Shown: positions 54,318-63,249, counted from the stretch's first letter. The stretch: 64,000 bases of DNA from Bog-473 sp963726135 (GCA_963726135.1 CAVSBE010000008.1:620001-684000), one strand, 5' to 3'. Program-made: numbers and translations. The notes: a model not told the origin generated them from the sequence alone.

Positions 54318-55572
54318 ATGGGAGCCGTCGGACACGTGTTGGTTTTCACCTTCCCCGGACAGGGATCACAGCGTGCCGGCATGGGTGAGCCATGGGTCGA
54401 TCACCCCTCATGGGAAGTGGTCGCAGAGGCGTCCTCAGCGGCCGACCGCGACCTGTCGCACCTGCTGCTCCACGCCCCGATCGACGAACTGACCCAGACC
54501 GAGAACGCGCAGCTCGCCACCACCGTGCTGAGCCTGGTGGTGCTCGACGCCGTCGAGCGGATCGGGCTCACGCCGGCTGCCTGCGCCGGCCACAGTCTGG
54601 GCGAGTACACCGCGCTCGTCGCCAGCGGGGCCCTCGGCTTCGAGCACGGGATCGCGCTCGTCGTCGCCCGCGGCGAGGCAATGGCCCGCGCCGGCGAGGA
54701 GGCACCAGGAACGATGGCTGCGCTACTCGGGATCGTGGACGATGACGCCGAAGCGGCCTGCATGCGCGCCGAAGGCGACGTGTGGGTGGCCAACTACAAC
54801 GCCCCGGGGCAGGTCGTGATCGCGGGGACTCCCGAGGCGGTCGCGGTCGCCGGCGAGCTCGCCAAGGGACTGGGAGCCAAGCGGGTCCTGCCGATTCAGG
54901 TCTCGGGCGCCTTCCACACGCCACTCATGCAGGGCGCGGCGGGCCGACCTGCGCAAGGCGCTGGCCGAGGTCACGTTCTTGACGCCCGAGGTCCGGGTCG
55001 TGGCCAACGTGGACGCGGACGTGCACGACGACCCTGCCGACTGGCCGGGTCTGCTCTCGGCCCAGCTCTGCAGCCCGGTGCGCTGGCGCCAGACGCTCGA
55101 GACCTTCGCCGGCCTCGGCCTCACATCGCTCGTCGAGCTCGGGCCGGGTGGCGTCCTCAGTGGGCTGGCCAAGCGCAGCCTCCCCGAGATCCAATCCCTC
55201 TCCGTGTCCAAGCCCGAGGACCTCGACACGCTGATGGACCAGATCGCGGCTGCGGGCACCTGGCGGGCCGAGCCGGCGCTGCACCAGGGTGAGCACCTCT
55301 ACATGTCCGAGCGTGTGGTCGTGAGCCCCTCGAGCGGCATCTTCAGCCCCGAGTCATCCCTGCAGGCGCCTGGGACCGGGCTCCTGCCCGGGACCGGGGA
55401 CGACCCTGACGAGCTGTCCGCCGTCGCCGTCGGGGACCTGATCGGCCGGGTGGGCGTCTCCGATGTGCGGACACCGTTCGCGGGACAGGTCATTCGTTGG
55501 CTGGCGGCCGACGGCGAGCGGGTCCAGGAGGGCCAGCCGCTCGTCTGGCTGCGCGTGCCCGATACCCGCTGA
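54318..55572 (+). CDS. fabD: Malonyl-CoA:ACP transacylase with extra C-terminal biotinyl-like domain, frame broken
   Basis: FabD core: VFTFPGQGSQRAGMGEPW, the Ser of ACAGHSLGEYTALVASGA (GHSLG), EAMARAGEEAPGTMAALLG, VANYNAPGQVVIAGTPEAV and QVSGAFHTPLMQGA (catalytic His). After a shift near 54943 come EVRVVANVDADVHDDPADWP and TSLVELGPGGVLSGLAKRSL. Past the normal FabD end (about residue 310) the protein goes on for ~105 residues (ERVVVSPSSGIFSPE, VGDLIGRVGVSDVRTPFAGQ, VIRWLAADGERVQEGQPLVW). This is a biotinyl/lipoyl-type beta barrel without the Met-Lys. The start could also be GTG 54336. It overlaps fabG by TGATG. Confidence 0.88.
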
Positions 55573-56297
55573 TGGCCGTCGTCCTCGTCACGGGCGGGAC
55601 CCGCGGCATCGGCGCGGCATGCGTGGAGTGGTTCCTGGCCAACGGCGACCACGTCGCCACGACCTTTCGCTCGGCTGACGCGCCCTCGCCGCCCGAGGGC
55701 GCCGAACCCGACAGGTTCCTGGCCGTTCGCTGCGACGTGCGCAACTCCGAGGAGGTCGAGTCGGCCTTCGCGGCGATTGAGCAGCGGTGGAGCCCGGTCG
55801 AGGTCCTCGTGGCCAACGCAGGCATCACCATGGACTCGCTGGTGCTCCGCATGAGCGACGAGGCCTTCCTCGATGTGATCGACGCCAACCTGACGGGGTC
55901 GTTCCGGGTGGCCAAGCGCGCCATGGCCAAGATGCTGCGCCTCCATGCCGGCCGCATCATCTTCGTCTCGTCGGTCGGCGCCTTCGTCGGGCTGCCAGGG
56001 CAGGCCAACTACGCCGCTTCCAAGGCCGGCCTGGTGGGCATGGCCCGGGCCATCGCCCGCGAGGTGGGCAGCCGCCAGATCACGGTGAACGTGGTTGCCC
56101 CCGGCCTGATCGACACCGACATGACCACGGCCCTCGGCGCCGACCGGGTGGCGCAGATGACCGGTCAGGTGCCCCTCGGGCGCGCCGGGAGCGTCCGGGA
56201 CGTGGCAGCCGTCGTGGGATTCCTGGCCTCCGATGGCGCCGCCTACGTCACTGGCGCCGTGGTGCCGGTCGATGGTGGCCTGGGCATGGGCCTGTAG
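55572..56297 (+). CDS. fabG: 3-Oxoacyl-ACP reductase
   Basis: A 241-residue short-chain dehydrogenase: VVLVTGGTRGIGAACVEWFL (NADPH site), VLVANAGITMDSLVLRM (N-A-G), the catalytic Ser in IIFVSSVGAFVGLPGQ, and Y-x-x-x-K in NYAASKAGLVGMARA. A C-terminal VAPGLIDTDMTTAL and AAYVTGAVVPVDGGLGMG complete the FabG profile. It reduces beta-ketoacyl-ACP in the second step of elongation. It overlaps fabD by one base and precedes acpP by 33 bases. Confidence 0.93.
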   Translation: MAVVLVTGGTRGIGAACVEWFLANGDHVATTFRSADAPSPPEGAEPDRFLAVRCDVRNSEEVESAFAAIEQRWSPVEVLVANAGITMDSLVLRMSDEAFLDVIDANLTGSFRVAKRAMAKMLRLHAGRIIFVSSVGAFVGLPGQANYAASKAGLVGMARAIAREVGSRQITVNVVAPGLIDTDMTTALGADRVAQMTGQVPLGRAGSVRDVAAVVGFLASDGAAYVTGAVVPVDGGLGMGL

Positions 56298-56330
56298 CGT
56301 TCTGGGAACCGACAGACAAAGGAGCAGATT

Positions 56331-56570
56331 GTGGACAGCGACGCAGCGTTCGAGAAGTTTCGCGAGTGCGCCGTGGAAGTGCTGCAGGTGCCGGCCGACA
56401 AGATCACCAAGGAGGCCAAGTTCGCTGACGACCTCGACGCGGACAGCCTCGATCTGGTCGAGCTCGTGATGGCGCTCGAGGAGGCGTTCGACATCACGGT
56501 GGAGGAGACCGAGCTCGAGGACATCACCACGATCGGCCAGGCCTTCGACCTGATCTCCGCCAAGCTCTGA
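56331..56570 (+). CDS. acpP: Acyl carrier protein
   Basis: A 79-residue acidic four-helix protein. The phosphopantetheine Ser is in DDLDADSLDLVELVMALEEA (DSLD). Start GTG 56331 follows ggagcag. It carries the growing acyl chain for FabD, FabG and FabF, and lies between them in the same operon. Its stop overlaps the fabF ATG by one base (TGATG). Confidence 0.95.
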   Translation: MDSDAAFEKFRECAVEVLQVPADKITKEAKFADDLDADSLDLVELVMALEEAFDITVEETELEDITTIGQAFDLISAKL

Positions 56571-57766
56571 TGCACGTCGGGATCGGCGCCGACGGTCCGA
56601 TCCGGGGGCGGCGGGTCGCCGTCACCGGCCTCGGGGCCGTCACGTGCTGCGGGGTGGGGGTGGGCGCCCTCTGGGACGGGTTGCTCCACCCGTCCGTCGT
56701 CGGCGGCGCGGTGCGGGACTTCGAGCCGAAAGACTGGTTCGGGCCCAAGGAGGTACGCCAGCTCGACCGTTTCGCCCAGCTCTCGATGGTCTCGGCGGAC
56801 ATGGCCGTGGAGGCCGCCGGGGAGCTGGCCGTCGACCCGGCCAAGGCCGGGGTCGTCTTCGCCACCGGCGTCGGCGGCCTTGAGACGTTGGCCGGTCAGG
56901 TCGGGGTGTACAACGAGAAGGGACCCGACCGGGTCTCCCCGCGGCTGGTGCCGATGATGATGGCCAACGCCGGCGCCGCCGGGATCTCCATGCGTCTCGG
57001 TTGGCGTGGCCCGTCCGAGGTGATCTGCACCGCCTGCGCCGCGGGCACGCACGCCATCGCGGCCGCTGCCCGCCTGGTTGCAACGGGCCGCTGCGACGTG
57101 GCGGTGGGCGGCGGTTCCGAGGCCAGCATGCACCCGGTCGCCCTGGCCGCCTTCGCCAACATGACGGCGCTCTCGACCTCGGGCCACTCGCGACCCTTCG
57201 ACGCCCGACGGGACGGCTTCGTCATGACCGAGGGCGCGGCCGCCCTCGTGCTCGAGGACTATGACCGCGCCGTCGAGCGCGGCGCGACGATCTACGCAGA
57301 ACTGGCCGGCGCGGCCAGCACCGCCGACGCGCACCACATCACCGCTCCCTCACCCGACGGGTCGGGCGCGGTGGCGTGCATGGAGTTGGCACTGGCGGAC
57401 GCCGGCATCGGCGCGGCCGATGTGGGGCACATCAACGCCCACGGCACCTCGACGCCGCTGAACGACCTGGCCGAGGCGCGCGCCATCAGCAAGGTCTTCG
57501 GCGAGCCCGGGCCCCTCGTCACTTCGACCAAGGGCGTGACGGGCCACGGCCTGGCCGCCGCCGGTGCCATCGAGGCCGTGGCGGGGGTGCTCACGATCCA
57601 CCACGCGACGATCCCGCCCACCGCCGGGTACGAGGAGCCCGACCCCGAGATCACGATCCACGTCGTGCACGGCGAGCCCCGGCCATGGGAACCGGCGCCC
57701 GTTCTCTCCAATTCCTTCGGCTTCGGTGGCCACAACGGCTGCCTGGTCCTGCTGCCCCCCGCTTGA
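56570..57766 (+). CDS. fabF: 3-Oxoacyl-ACP synthase II
   Basis: A 398-residue thiolase-fold condensing enzyme: RRVAVTGLGAVTCCGVG at the start, the active-site Cys in CTACAAGTHAIAAAAR, the first His in INAHGTSTPLNDLAEA, and Lys and the second His in TSTKGVTGHGLAAAGA. A C-terminal SNSFGFGGHNGCLVLL confirms the family. It elongates malonyl-ACP-derived chains. There is no fabH here, so initiation must be encoded elsewhere or done by this enzyme. Confidence 0.95.
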   Translation: MHVGIGADGPIRGRRVAVTGLGAVTCCGVGVGALWDGLLHPSVVGGAVRDFEPKDWFGPKEVRQLDRFAQLSMVSADMAVEAAGELAVDPAKAGVVFATGVGGLETLAGQVGVYNEKGPDRVSPRLVPMMMANAGAAGISMRLGWRGPSEVICTACAAGTHAIAAAARLVATGRCDVAVGGGSEASMHPVALAAFANMTALSTSGHSRPFDARRDGFVMTEGAAALVLEDYDRAVERGATIYAELAGAASTADAHHITAPSPDGSGAVACMELALADAGIGAADVGHINAHGTSTPLNDLAEARAISKVFGEPGPLVTSTKGVTGHGLAAAGAIEAVAGVLTIHHATIPPTAGYEEPDPEITIHVVHGEPRPWEPAPVLSNSFGFGGHNGCLVLLPPA

Positions 57767-57825
57767 ACCCAGCCGGTAAGGTCGCCCCTCCGCTGCCGCC
57801 CGGCAGCCATACGTGAGGTTCGACG

Positions 57826-59427
57826 ATGGGAAGGCTGCAAACCTGGGGCGCCGCGGCCCGCCGTTCCCCCGTGCTCTGGGTCGGTGCGGCCGTGGCGGTG
57901 CTCGCCCTGGTCGGAGGCGGTGTCGTGCTGGCCACGCACAGCAGCCCGCCGCCTGCCCCCAGCGCGTCGACGTCGATCCGCGCCGTGGCCCTCGGGGACT
58001 CGGTCCCCTACGGGCACGGGCTGGCCAACCCCTACCCGACACCGCGAGTGGGGCTTCCGCCCACCTGGGTGTCCCAGCCCCCGTCGACCCAGGCCTATCC
58101 GAGCGAGGTCGCCCGGGCCCTCGGGCTCACCATGACCATCCGGGCGACCAACTGCACGTTGACCGGGGACCAGCTCGCCATCAGCGGGGCCGTGGCCGAC
58201 GCCTCGGACAACACGGCGCGCGACGGGCAGTGCCCGCCGCAGCAGGCCCGCAACCTCGGCGACGAGCTTGCTGCGGCGGACCTGGCCCGGCACCCGGCGC
58301 GGTTGGCCCTGCTGCAGGACGGGGCCGACGACATCGACTTCGCTCGCTGCCTCGAGTACGAGCTCGTCCACGCCCTGGGTGCCGGCATCGGCATCGGGAC
58401 GAGCTGCGTCGTCAACGGCGCGGTCACGCCCCAGGTGGCGGCGGACCTCGCCAACGTCCGCACCAGCCTGGCCCGGGCCATTGAGGCGATGGCGCCGCAC
58501 GTCAGCCGCATCGTCGTCCTCGACTACTACCAACCCATTCCGAGCCCGTCGCAGATCGCCGATGACACCGCCGCCTCCGCCTTCCACACCAACCTGGTCT
58601 GCGCCGGCCTCAAGACCGACGCCGCCGCGACCGACGCCGCCGCCCGGGTGGTCCTCACCGCACTGAACAGGGCGGTGGCCGGCGCCGTGGTCGACGCCCG
58701 TGCCCACCACGTCACGAACGTCAGCTTCGTGGACATCTCCACGGCGTTCGACGGGCACGGCATGTGCACGCGCACGCCCTGGGTCTTCTCCGGCGAGCCG
58801 CTGCCCGACACGACGCTGGCCGCCGATCTCCAGCGCGTGGTGGCCGCCACTGCCTGTGATGCGACGCACTCGCTCGTCGGCGCGATCCCCTGCGCATCGC
58901 TCGCGACCAAGGCCAAGGAGGCGGAGCAGAACGTCGAGGGCTACGTGTGGCGGGCGGCGCACCCGACGGTTGCGGGCCAGCGGGCCATCGCCGCCGCGCT
59001 GGAGCGCGAGCGCGAGGCGTCTAGCCGATCGCCTCACGGAGCGACCCGACGAAAGCCGCCGCGCCCTCAGGGCCCTCGCCCTCGAGCAGGCGGCGCACCA
59101 GGGCCGAACCGACGACGACGCCGTCCGCGACCTCGCACACCTCGGCGGCCTGGGCCGGGGTGGACACCCCGACCCCGACACACACGGGCATGTCGGTGCA
59201 GTCCCGGATGCGCTCGACGACCCGTGCGGCATCGCTCCCCAATTCACGGCGCTCGCCGGTCACCCCCATGCGCGCCACCGCATACACGAAGCCGCGCGCC
59301 CGCGCACAGATGCGCTCGACGCGCTCGGGCGGGCTCGACGGGGCCACGAGCAGGACGGTATCGATACCCGCCGCGTCGGCCTCGGTCGCCCAGGGGCCGA
59401 TCTCCTCAATGGGAAGGTCCACGATGA
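57826..59427 (+). CDS. SGNH/GDSL-type secreted hydrolase, reading into trpA antisense
   Basis: A signal-anchor (VLWVGAAVAVLALVGGGVVL) leads to an SGNH fold: RAVALGDSVPYGHGLANPYP (GDS block I), LGLTMTIRATNCTLTGDQLA, LLQDGADDIDFARCLEYEL (block III, with D in place of the usual N), and VWRAAHPTVAGQRAIAAALE as the last block. The Asp three residues before the His is replaced by Arg. The natural end is about 59020. The frame as read goes on for some 135 Arg/Pro-rich residues over trpA on the other strand, which looks like a lost stop caused by an indel. It probably acts on cell-envelope esters. Confidence 0.8.
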   Translation: MGRLQTWGAAARRSPVLWVGAAVAVLALVGGGVVLATHSSPPPAPSASTSIRAVALGDSVPYGHGLANPYPTPRVGLPPTWVSQPPSTQAYPSEVARALGLTMTIRATNCTLTGDQLAISGAVADASDNTARDGQCPPQQARNLGDELAAADLARHPARLALLQDGADDIDFARCLEYELVHALGAGIGIGTSCVVNGAVTPQVAADLANVRTSLARAIEAMAPHVSRIVVLDYYQPIPSPSQIADDTAASAFHTNLVCAGLKTDAAATDAAARVVLTALNRAVAGAVVDARAHHVTNVSFVDISTAFDGHGMCTRTPWVFSGEPLPDTTLAADLQRVVAATACDATHSLVGAIPCASLATKAKEAEQNVEGYVWRAAHPTVAGQRAIAAALEREREASSRSPHGATRRKPPRPQGPRPRAGGAPGPNRRRRRPRPRTPRRPGPGWTPRPRHTRACRCSPGCARRPVRHRSPIHGARRSPPCAPPHTRSRAPAHRCARRARAGSTGPRAGRYRYPPRRPRSPRGRSPQWEGPR

Positions 59428-59791
59428 TCGCCCCGGTGACACCGGCGGACGCGAGCGACCGGGCCATGCGCCTGTGCCCGGCCCGGAACACGAGGTTGTA
59501 GTAGCTCATCACCGCGACCGGCACGGGCGCCTCCGCCCGGGCGACGCCGTCGAGCACCTCCTGGGGCACGGTGCCGCGGCTCAGGGCGCGCAGCCCCGCC
59601 TCCTGGATCACGGGCCCGTCCATCATCGGGTCCGAGAAGGGGATACCCACCTCGACGGCGTCGGCCCCGGCAGCGACCACCGCTGCCAGTGACTGCGTCC
59701 AGTCGTCCGTCATGCCGCCCATGAGGTAGGGGATCAGCAGCTTGTGGCCACGCTCGCGGCGGGCCCGGAGCTCCTTCTCGAGGTCAGGCAT
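59021..59791 (-). CDS. trpA: Tryptophan synthase alpha subunit
   Basis: A 256-residue TIM barrel: LIPYLMGGMTDDWTQSLAAV, VEVGIPFSDPMMDGPVIQEA (catalytic Glu and Asp), YNLVFRAGHRRMARSLASAG and VYAVARMGVTGERRELGSDA. The end is MPVCVGVGVSTPAQAAEVCE, ADGVVVGSALVRRLLE. It cleaves indole-3-glycerol phosphate to indole, which passes through a tunnel to TrpB. It overlaps trpB by 8 bases. Its stop codon is at the point where the convergent SGNH gene should end. Confidence 0.96.
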   Translation of the reverse strand: MPDLEKELRARRERGHKLLIPYLMGGMTDDWTQSLAAVVAAGADAVEVGIPFSDPMMDGPVIQEAGLRALSRGTVPQEVLDGVARAEAPVPVAVMSYYNLVFRAGHRRMARSLASAGVTGAIIVDLPIEEIGPWATEADAAGIDTVLLVAPSSPPERVERICARARGFVYAVARMGVTGERRELGSDAARVVERIRDCTDMPVCVGVGVSTPAQAAEVCEVADGVVVGSALVRRLLEGEGPEGAAAFVGSLREAIG

Positions 59792-60977
59792 GGCGTTCGC
59801 GGCCGAAGATCTCGCGCACCTGGGCCACGTCCTTGTCGCCCCGCCCCGAGAGCGTGATCATGACCGTCGAGCCTGCGGGCAGGGCGGGCGTGCCGGCGCT
59901 GCGCGCGACCCAGGCCACGGCGTGCGCCGACTCGAGTGCCGGGATGATGCCCTCGGTGTGGCTCAGGAGGCGAAAGGCCTCGAGGACCTCGTCGTCACCG
60001 GCCGTCGAGTACTCCGCCCGCCCGATGGCGGCCAGGTGGGCGTGCTCCGGCCCGAGCCCCGGGTAGTCCAGTCCGGCCGAGATCGACTCCGCCTCCTGGA
60101 TCTGCCCCGCCTCATCCTGGAGGAGTCGCGAGTGCATGCCGTGCAGCACGCCCGGGATGCCATTGGCGATGGCGGCGCCCCCGGCCGCCTCCACGCCGAC
60201 CAGCCGGGCCCGTGTGTCCACGAAGCCGGCGAACGTCCCCGCGGCGTTGGAGCCCCCGCCGATACAGGCGACGACCACGTCGGGATCGGCACCGTCGAGC
60301 ACCGAGCGGCACTGGTCGCGCGCTTCGTCACCCACCACCCGCTGCAGCTGGCGCACCATGTAGGGAAACGGGTGCGGCCCCATGACGGACCCCAGGCAGT
60401 AGTGGGTGGTCTCGACGGTCGCCACCCACTCGCGCATCGCCTCGTTGACGGCGTCCTTCAGGGTCCGGCTCCCCGACGTCACGGTCTTGACCTCCGCGCC
60501 CAGCAGCTCCATCCGGAAGACGTTGAGCTCCTGGCGCTTCGTGTCGACCTCGCCCATGAAGACGGTGCACTCCAGCCCGAACAGCGCGGCGGCCGTGGCG
60601 GACGCCACCCCGTGCTGGCCCGCTCCCGTCTCGGCGATCAGGCGCCCCTTGCCCATCCGCTTGGTGAGGAGCGCCTGCCCCACGACATTGTTGAGCTTGT
60701 GCGAGCCCGTGTGGGCCAGGTCCTCCCGCTTGAGCAGCACCCGCACCCCCAGCCGCTCCGACAGGCGCGCACACTCGGTCACCGGCGTCGGGCGGCCGCC
60801 GTAGTGGCGCAGCAGCCCGTCGAGTTCGGCGCGGAACGCGGGATCGGCCCAGGCGTCGTCGAACCACTTCTCCAGCTCGAGGCAGGCCGGCATCAGCGAC
60901 TCGGGGACGAAGCGACCCCCGAACGCGCCGAACCGGCCGTCGGGACCCGGCCGGGCCATCAGGCTCTCGTCGCTCAC
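59784..60977 (-). CDS. trpB: Tryptophan synthase beta subunit
   Basis: A 397-residue PLP enzyme: RFGAFGGRFVPESLMPACLE, the PLP Lys in EDLAHTGSHKLNNVVGQALL, AETGAGQHGVASATAAALFG, the phosphate-binding VACIGGGSNAAGTFAGFVD, and SAGLDYPGLGPEHAHL. All positions fit the TrpB1 form that pairs with TrpA. It starts at 60977 in a 4-base ATGA overlap with trpF and overlaps trpA at its end. Confidence 0.97.
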   Translation of the reverse strand: MSDESLMARPGPDGRFGAFGGRFVPESLMPACLELEKWFDDAWADPAFRAELDGLLRHYGGRPTPVTECARLSERLGVRVLLKREDLAHTGSHKLNNVVGQALLTKRMGKGRLIAETGAGQHGVASATAAALFGLECTVFMGEVDTKRQELNVFRMELLGAEVKTVTSGSRTLKDAVNEAMREWVATVETTHYCLGSVMGPHPFPYMVRQLQRVVGDEARDQCRSVLDGADPDVVVACIGGGSNAAGTFAGFVDTRARLVGVEAAGGAAIANGIPGVLHGMHSRLLQDEAGQIQEAESISAGLDYPGLGPEHAHLAAIGRAEYSTAGDDEVLEAFRLLSHTEGIIPALESAHAVAWVARSAGTPALPAGSTVMITLSGRGDKDVAQVREIFGRERHA

Positions 60978-61657
60978 CCGTCTCTCCAGTCGTAGGGCTC
61001 CTCGGCTGCCGGGTCGTCCAGGGCGTCACGGGACGCGGCCTCGGCGTTGGCGAGGCGCGCGTTGACGATGAAGTCCCGCACCAGCAAGGGGTCCTTGCGT
61101 CCCGGCGCCGACTCGACACCGGTGGACACGTCCACCCCGGCGGGCCGCAGGTGGGCCACCGCTTGCGCGACGTTCTCGGGGCGAAGACCCCCCGAGACGA
61201 TGAGGCGATCGTGGTCGGCCACCCCCTCGGCCAGCCGCCAGTCGAAGACCTGGCCCGATCCGGGATTGTCGCCGTCCACGAGGAGGAGGTCGGCGCCGAA
61301 CTCCTCGAAGCGGGCGATGGCGCGCTCGCCGGCCCGGAACGCCTTGATGACGGTCGGAACCCGGGCGCGTACCCACTGCGTCTCCTCGGCCGTCTCGTGT
61401 CCGTGCAGCTGCGCCGCGCCGAGGCCGGCGATCCGGATCGCCTCGACCACGCGCTGAGGGGCCTCGTCGCGAAAGACGCCCACCGTCAGCACGTGCTCGG
61501 GCAGCCGTTTCGCGATGTCGCCGGCCAGGTGCACCGAGACCTGCCGCGGCGACGGCGCGAACATGAACCCCACGGCCGAGGTGCCGAGGCTGACCGCCAG
61601 CAGCGCGTCCGCCTCCGAGGTGATGCCGCAGATCTTGACGAAGAGGTTCTCCCTCAT
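60974..61657 (-). CDS. trpF: Phosphoribosylanthranilate isomerase
   Basis: A 227-residue TIM barrel starting at ATG 61657: ENLFVKICGITSEADALLAV (catalytic Cys), TSAVGFMFAPSPRQVSVHLA, LLVDGDNPGSGQVFDWRLAE (Asp) and RLIVSGGLRPENVAQAV, AGVDVSTGVESAPGRKDP. It performs the Amadori step between TrpD and TrpC. The C-terminal 25 residues (ASRDALDDPAAEEPYDWRDG) are an extension. The start overlaps the trpC stop by 4 bases. Confidence 0.95.
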   Translation of the reverse strand: MRENLFVKICGITSEADALLAVSLGTSAVGFMFAPSPRQVSVHLAGDIAKRLPEHVLTVGVFRDEAPQRVVEAIRIAGLGAAQLHGHETAEETQWVRARVPTVIKAFRAGERAIARFEEFGADLLLVDGDNPGSGQVFDWRLAEGVADHDRLIVSGGLRPENVAQAVAHLRPAGVDVSTGVESAPGRKDPLLVRDFIVNARLANAEAASRDALDDPAAEEPYDWRDG

Positions 61658-62442
61658 CGCGTCCCGACGGGGTGCCCCACCAGCTCCTTGAGCTGCGCCA
61701 CCCGGTCCCCCGCCCGCAGGAGCGTCTCGCCGACCAGGATGGCGTCGTACCCGGCCTCGGCGAGCCGCCGGGCGTCGGCCGCGTCCCGGATGCCCGATTC
61801 GGCGACCGCGACGATCCCGGGCGGGATGCTCGACGCCAGGGCGCAGGCGCGCTCGTGGTCGACGCCGAACGTGCGCAGGTCCCGCTGGTTGACCCCGACG
61901 AGCCGAGACCCGGCGGCCAGTGCGCGGTCGAGCTCCCCGGCGTCGTGCACCTCGACGAGAGCGGCCAGTCCCAGCTGGTCGGCCACTCCCGCGCAGGCGC
62001 GCAGCGCTGCGTCGTCGAGTGCGGCGACGATCAAGAGGACCGCGTCCGCGCCCATCAGCCGTGCGTCGGCCACGTCGGCCGGCTGCACCGTGAAATCCTT
62101 GCGCAACACCGGCAGGCTCGAGGCCCGGCGGGCCGAGGCCAGGTCGGCCGGTGACCCGCCGAAGAAGTCGACGTCGGTCAGCACCGACAGGCAGGCGGCT
62201 CCGCCGTCCCCGTACTCTCCGGCCACCAGGTCGGGCTGGAGCCCGGGGTCGAGGTCGCCCTTGGACGGGGAACGACGCTTGATCTCGGCGATGCACGAGA
62301 GCCCGTCGACGCGCAGCGCACCCGCGAAGTCCAGGGATGGGGGCGCGCTCGCCGCCTGTTCGACCAGGTCACCGAGCGGGCGGCGGTCAGCCTCGGCCCT
62401 GGCCCGGTGGGAGGCGAGGATGTCCGCCAGGTAGGTGGGCAT
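61654..62442 (-). CDS. trpC: Indole-3-glycerol phosphate synthase
   Basis: A 262-residue TIM barrel: CIAEIKRRSPSKGDLDPGLQ (catalytic Lys), AACLSVLTDVDFFGGSPADL, LPVLRKDFTVQPADVADARL (catalytic Lys), LAALVEVHDAGELDRALAAG, LVGVNQRDLRTFGVD and VAVAESGIRDAADARRLA. It closes the indole ring in tryptophan synthesis. It is the first trp gene seen in this operon (order C-F-B-A). trpE, trpG and trpD are not in this window. No leader peptide with Trp codons is evident in the short region before it. Confidence 0.96.
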   Translation of the reverse strand: MPTYLADILASHRARAEADRRPLGDLVEQAASAPPSLDFAGALRVDGLSCIAEIKRRSPSKGDLDPGLQPDLVAGEYGDGGAACLSVLTDVDFFGGSPADLASARRASSLPVLRKDFTVQPADVADARLMGADAVLLIVAALDDAALRACAGVADQLGLAALVEVHDAGELDRALAAGSRLVGVNQRDLRTFGVDHERACALASSIPPGIVAVAESGIRDAADARRLAEAGYDAILVGETLLRAGDRVAQLKELVGHPVGTR

Positions 62443-62531
62443 GACACGCCAGCGTAGCGGCGCGCCCTTTCAGCCCAGGTCCACGGGTGGTTCCGGTGCT
62501 CTTCGGGCCCGCCGGGAACCCGAAGCGCCTG

Positions 62532-62750
62532 TCAGGGCGCTTCGTCGCGGATCCTGCTGAGGATCTTCTCGCGGCGCTGACGTGCTTCGCGGGGCAGCTC
62601 GCCAAGTGATACCGCCCCGCGCTCGTTCGGCGCCGCCGCCTCGCGCAGCATCTCGGCGATGCCCGCGTAGATGACCTCGATCGTGAAGTCGTCGACCTCG
62701 ATGGCAGCCATCTCGGTGCCGTCGTCGGCCAGATGGATGACCTTGACCAT
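62532..62750 (-). CDS. Small protein of unknown function
   Basis: A 72-residue protein starting MVKVIHLADDGTEMAAIEVD at 62750: a short beta-part (FTIEVIYAGIAEMLRE) and an acidic/basic helix (PREARQRREKILSRIRDEA). The ATG overlaps the TGA of the upstream small gene (TGATG). It lies just upstream of the trp operon on the same strand, and a shared transcript is possible. No family is recognised. Confidence 0.5.
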   Translation of the reverse strand: MVKVIHLADDGTEMAAIEVDDFTIEVIYAGIAEMLREAAAPNERGAVSLGELPREARQRREKILSRIRDEAP

Positions 62751-62911
62751 CAGTCGACCAGTGCCTGGGGATCGATGTCCGTACCCTGCCGCTCGATGGC
62801 GACGCACCCGCCCTCGCTGAAGATCCAACCGACCTCGCGCCAGGGCCTGTACTCCGGCAGCGACGCGGCGGGCGCTGCTGCCCGCTGCTCCGTCTCCGTT
62901 GTGCGCCTCAT
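62750..62911 (-). CDS. Very small hypothetical protein
   Basis: A 53-residue frame starting MRRTTETEQRAAAPAASLPE at 62911, with YRPWREVGWIFSEGGCVAIE in the middle. Support comes from the TGATG overlap with the next gene, rather than from recognised homology. A longer open frame to 63040 has low-complexity residues before the ATG. Confidence 0.4.
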   Translation of the reverse strand: MRRTTETEQRAAAPAASLPEYRPWREVGWIFSEGGCVAIERQGTDIDPQALVD

Positions 62912-63049
62912 GTGGATAGATTGCGCCGCGGTTGTCTCGAATTCGGTGACGTCCGGTTGCAGTTGCGGTGCTTGCGCCGGCAGGCAATCCGGTGGCGTGC
63001 CGCCCCTGGTCAGGGCTGTTCCCTGCGGGGGGCGTTCCATTTTCCCCGC

Positions 63050-63249
63050 TCAACGTGCGAACAAGTGCCAGCCCGTGAACATCCACCATCCCACCAGCGC
63101 GCGAAGCGGAGCAACGGACCACTCGCCAGCCGCTCCACGACGACCGCAAGACGGGCGACGGTCGACCCCGGCGAACGGGAACGGGCCCACAGGCCGAGCA
63201 GCGCCGCCCCGAGCAGACCCCAGACGGCGTACGAGGCGGCGGCGGTCAC
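63050..63249 (-). CDS. Small two-helix membrane protein (DUF6186-like), frame broken
   Basis: GTG at 63249 begins TAAASYAVWGLLGAALLGLW, a membrane helix, then ARSRSPGSTVARLAVVVERL. After about 63110 the second half reads LVGWWMFTGWHLFAR in a shifted frame and stops at 63050. Otherwise the frame would run on with Arg-rich residues to 63010. The W-W-x-F-T-G-W-H ending is typical of a small actinobacterial membrane family, which I believe is DUF6186. It overlaps the upstream gene by GTGA. Confidence 0.5.

Noticed and set aside
62443..62531. Possible trp leader/attenuator before trpC
   Set aside because: No short frame with Trp codons or convincing alternative hairpins could be seen.
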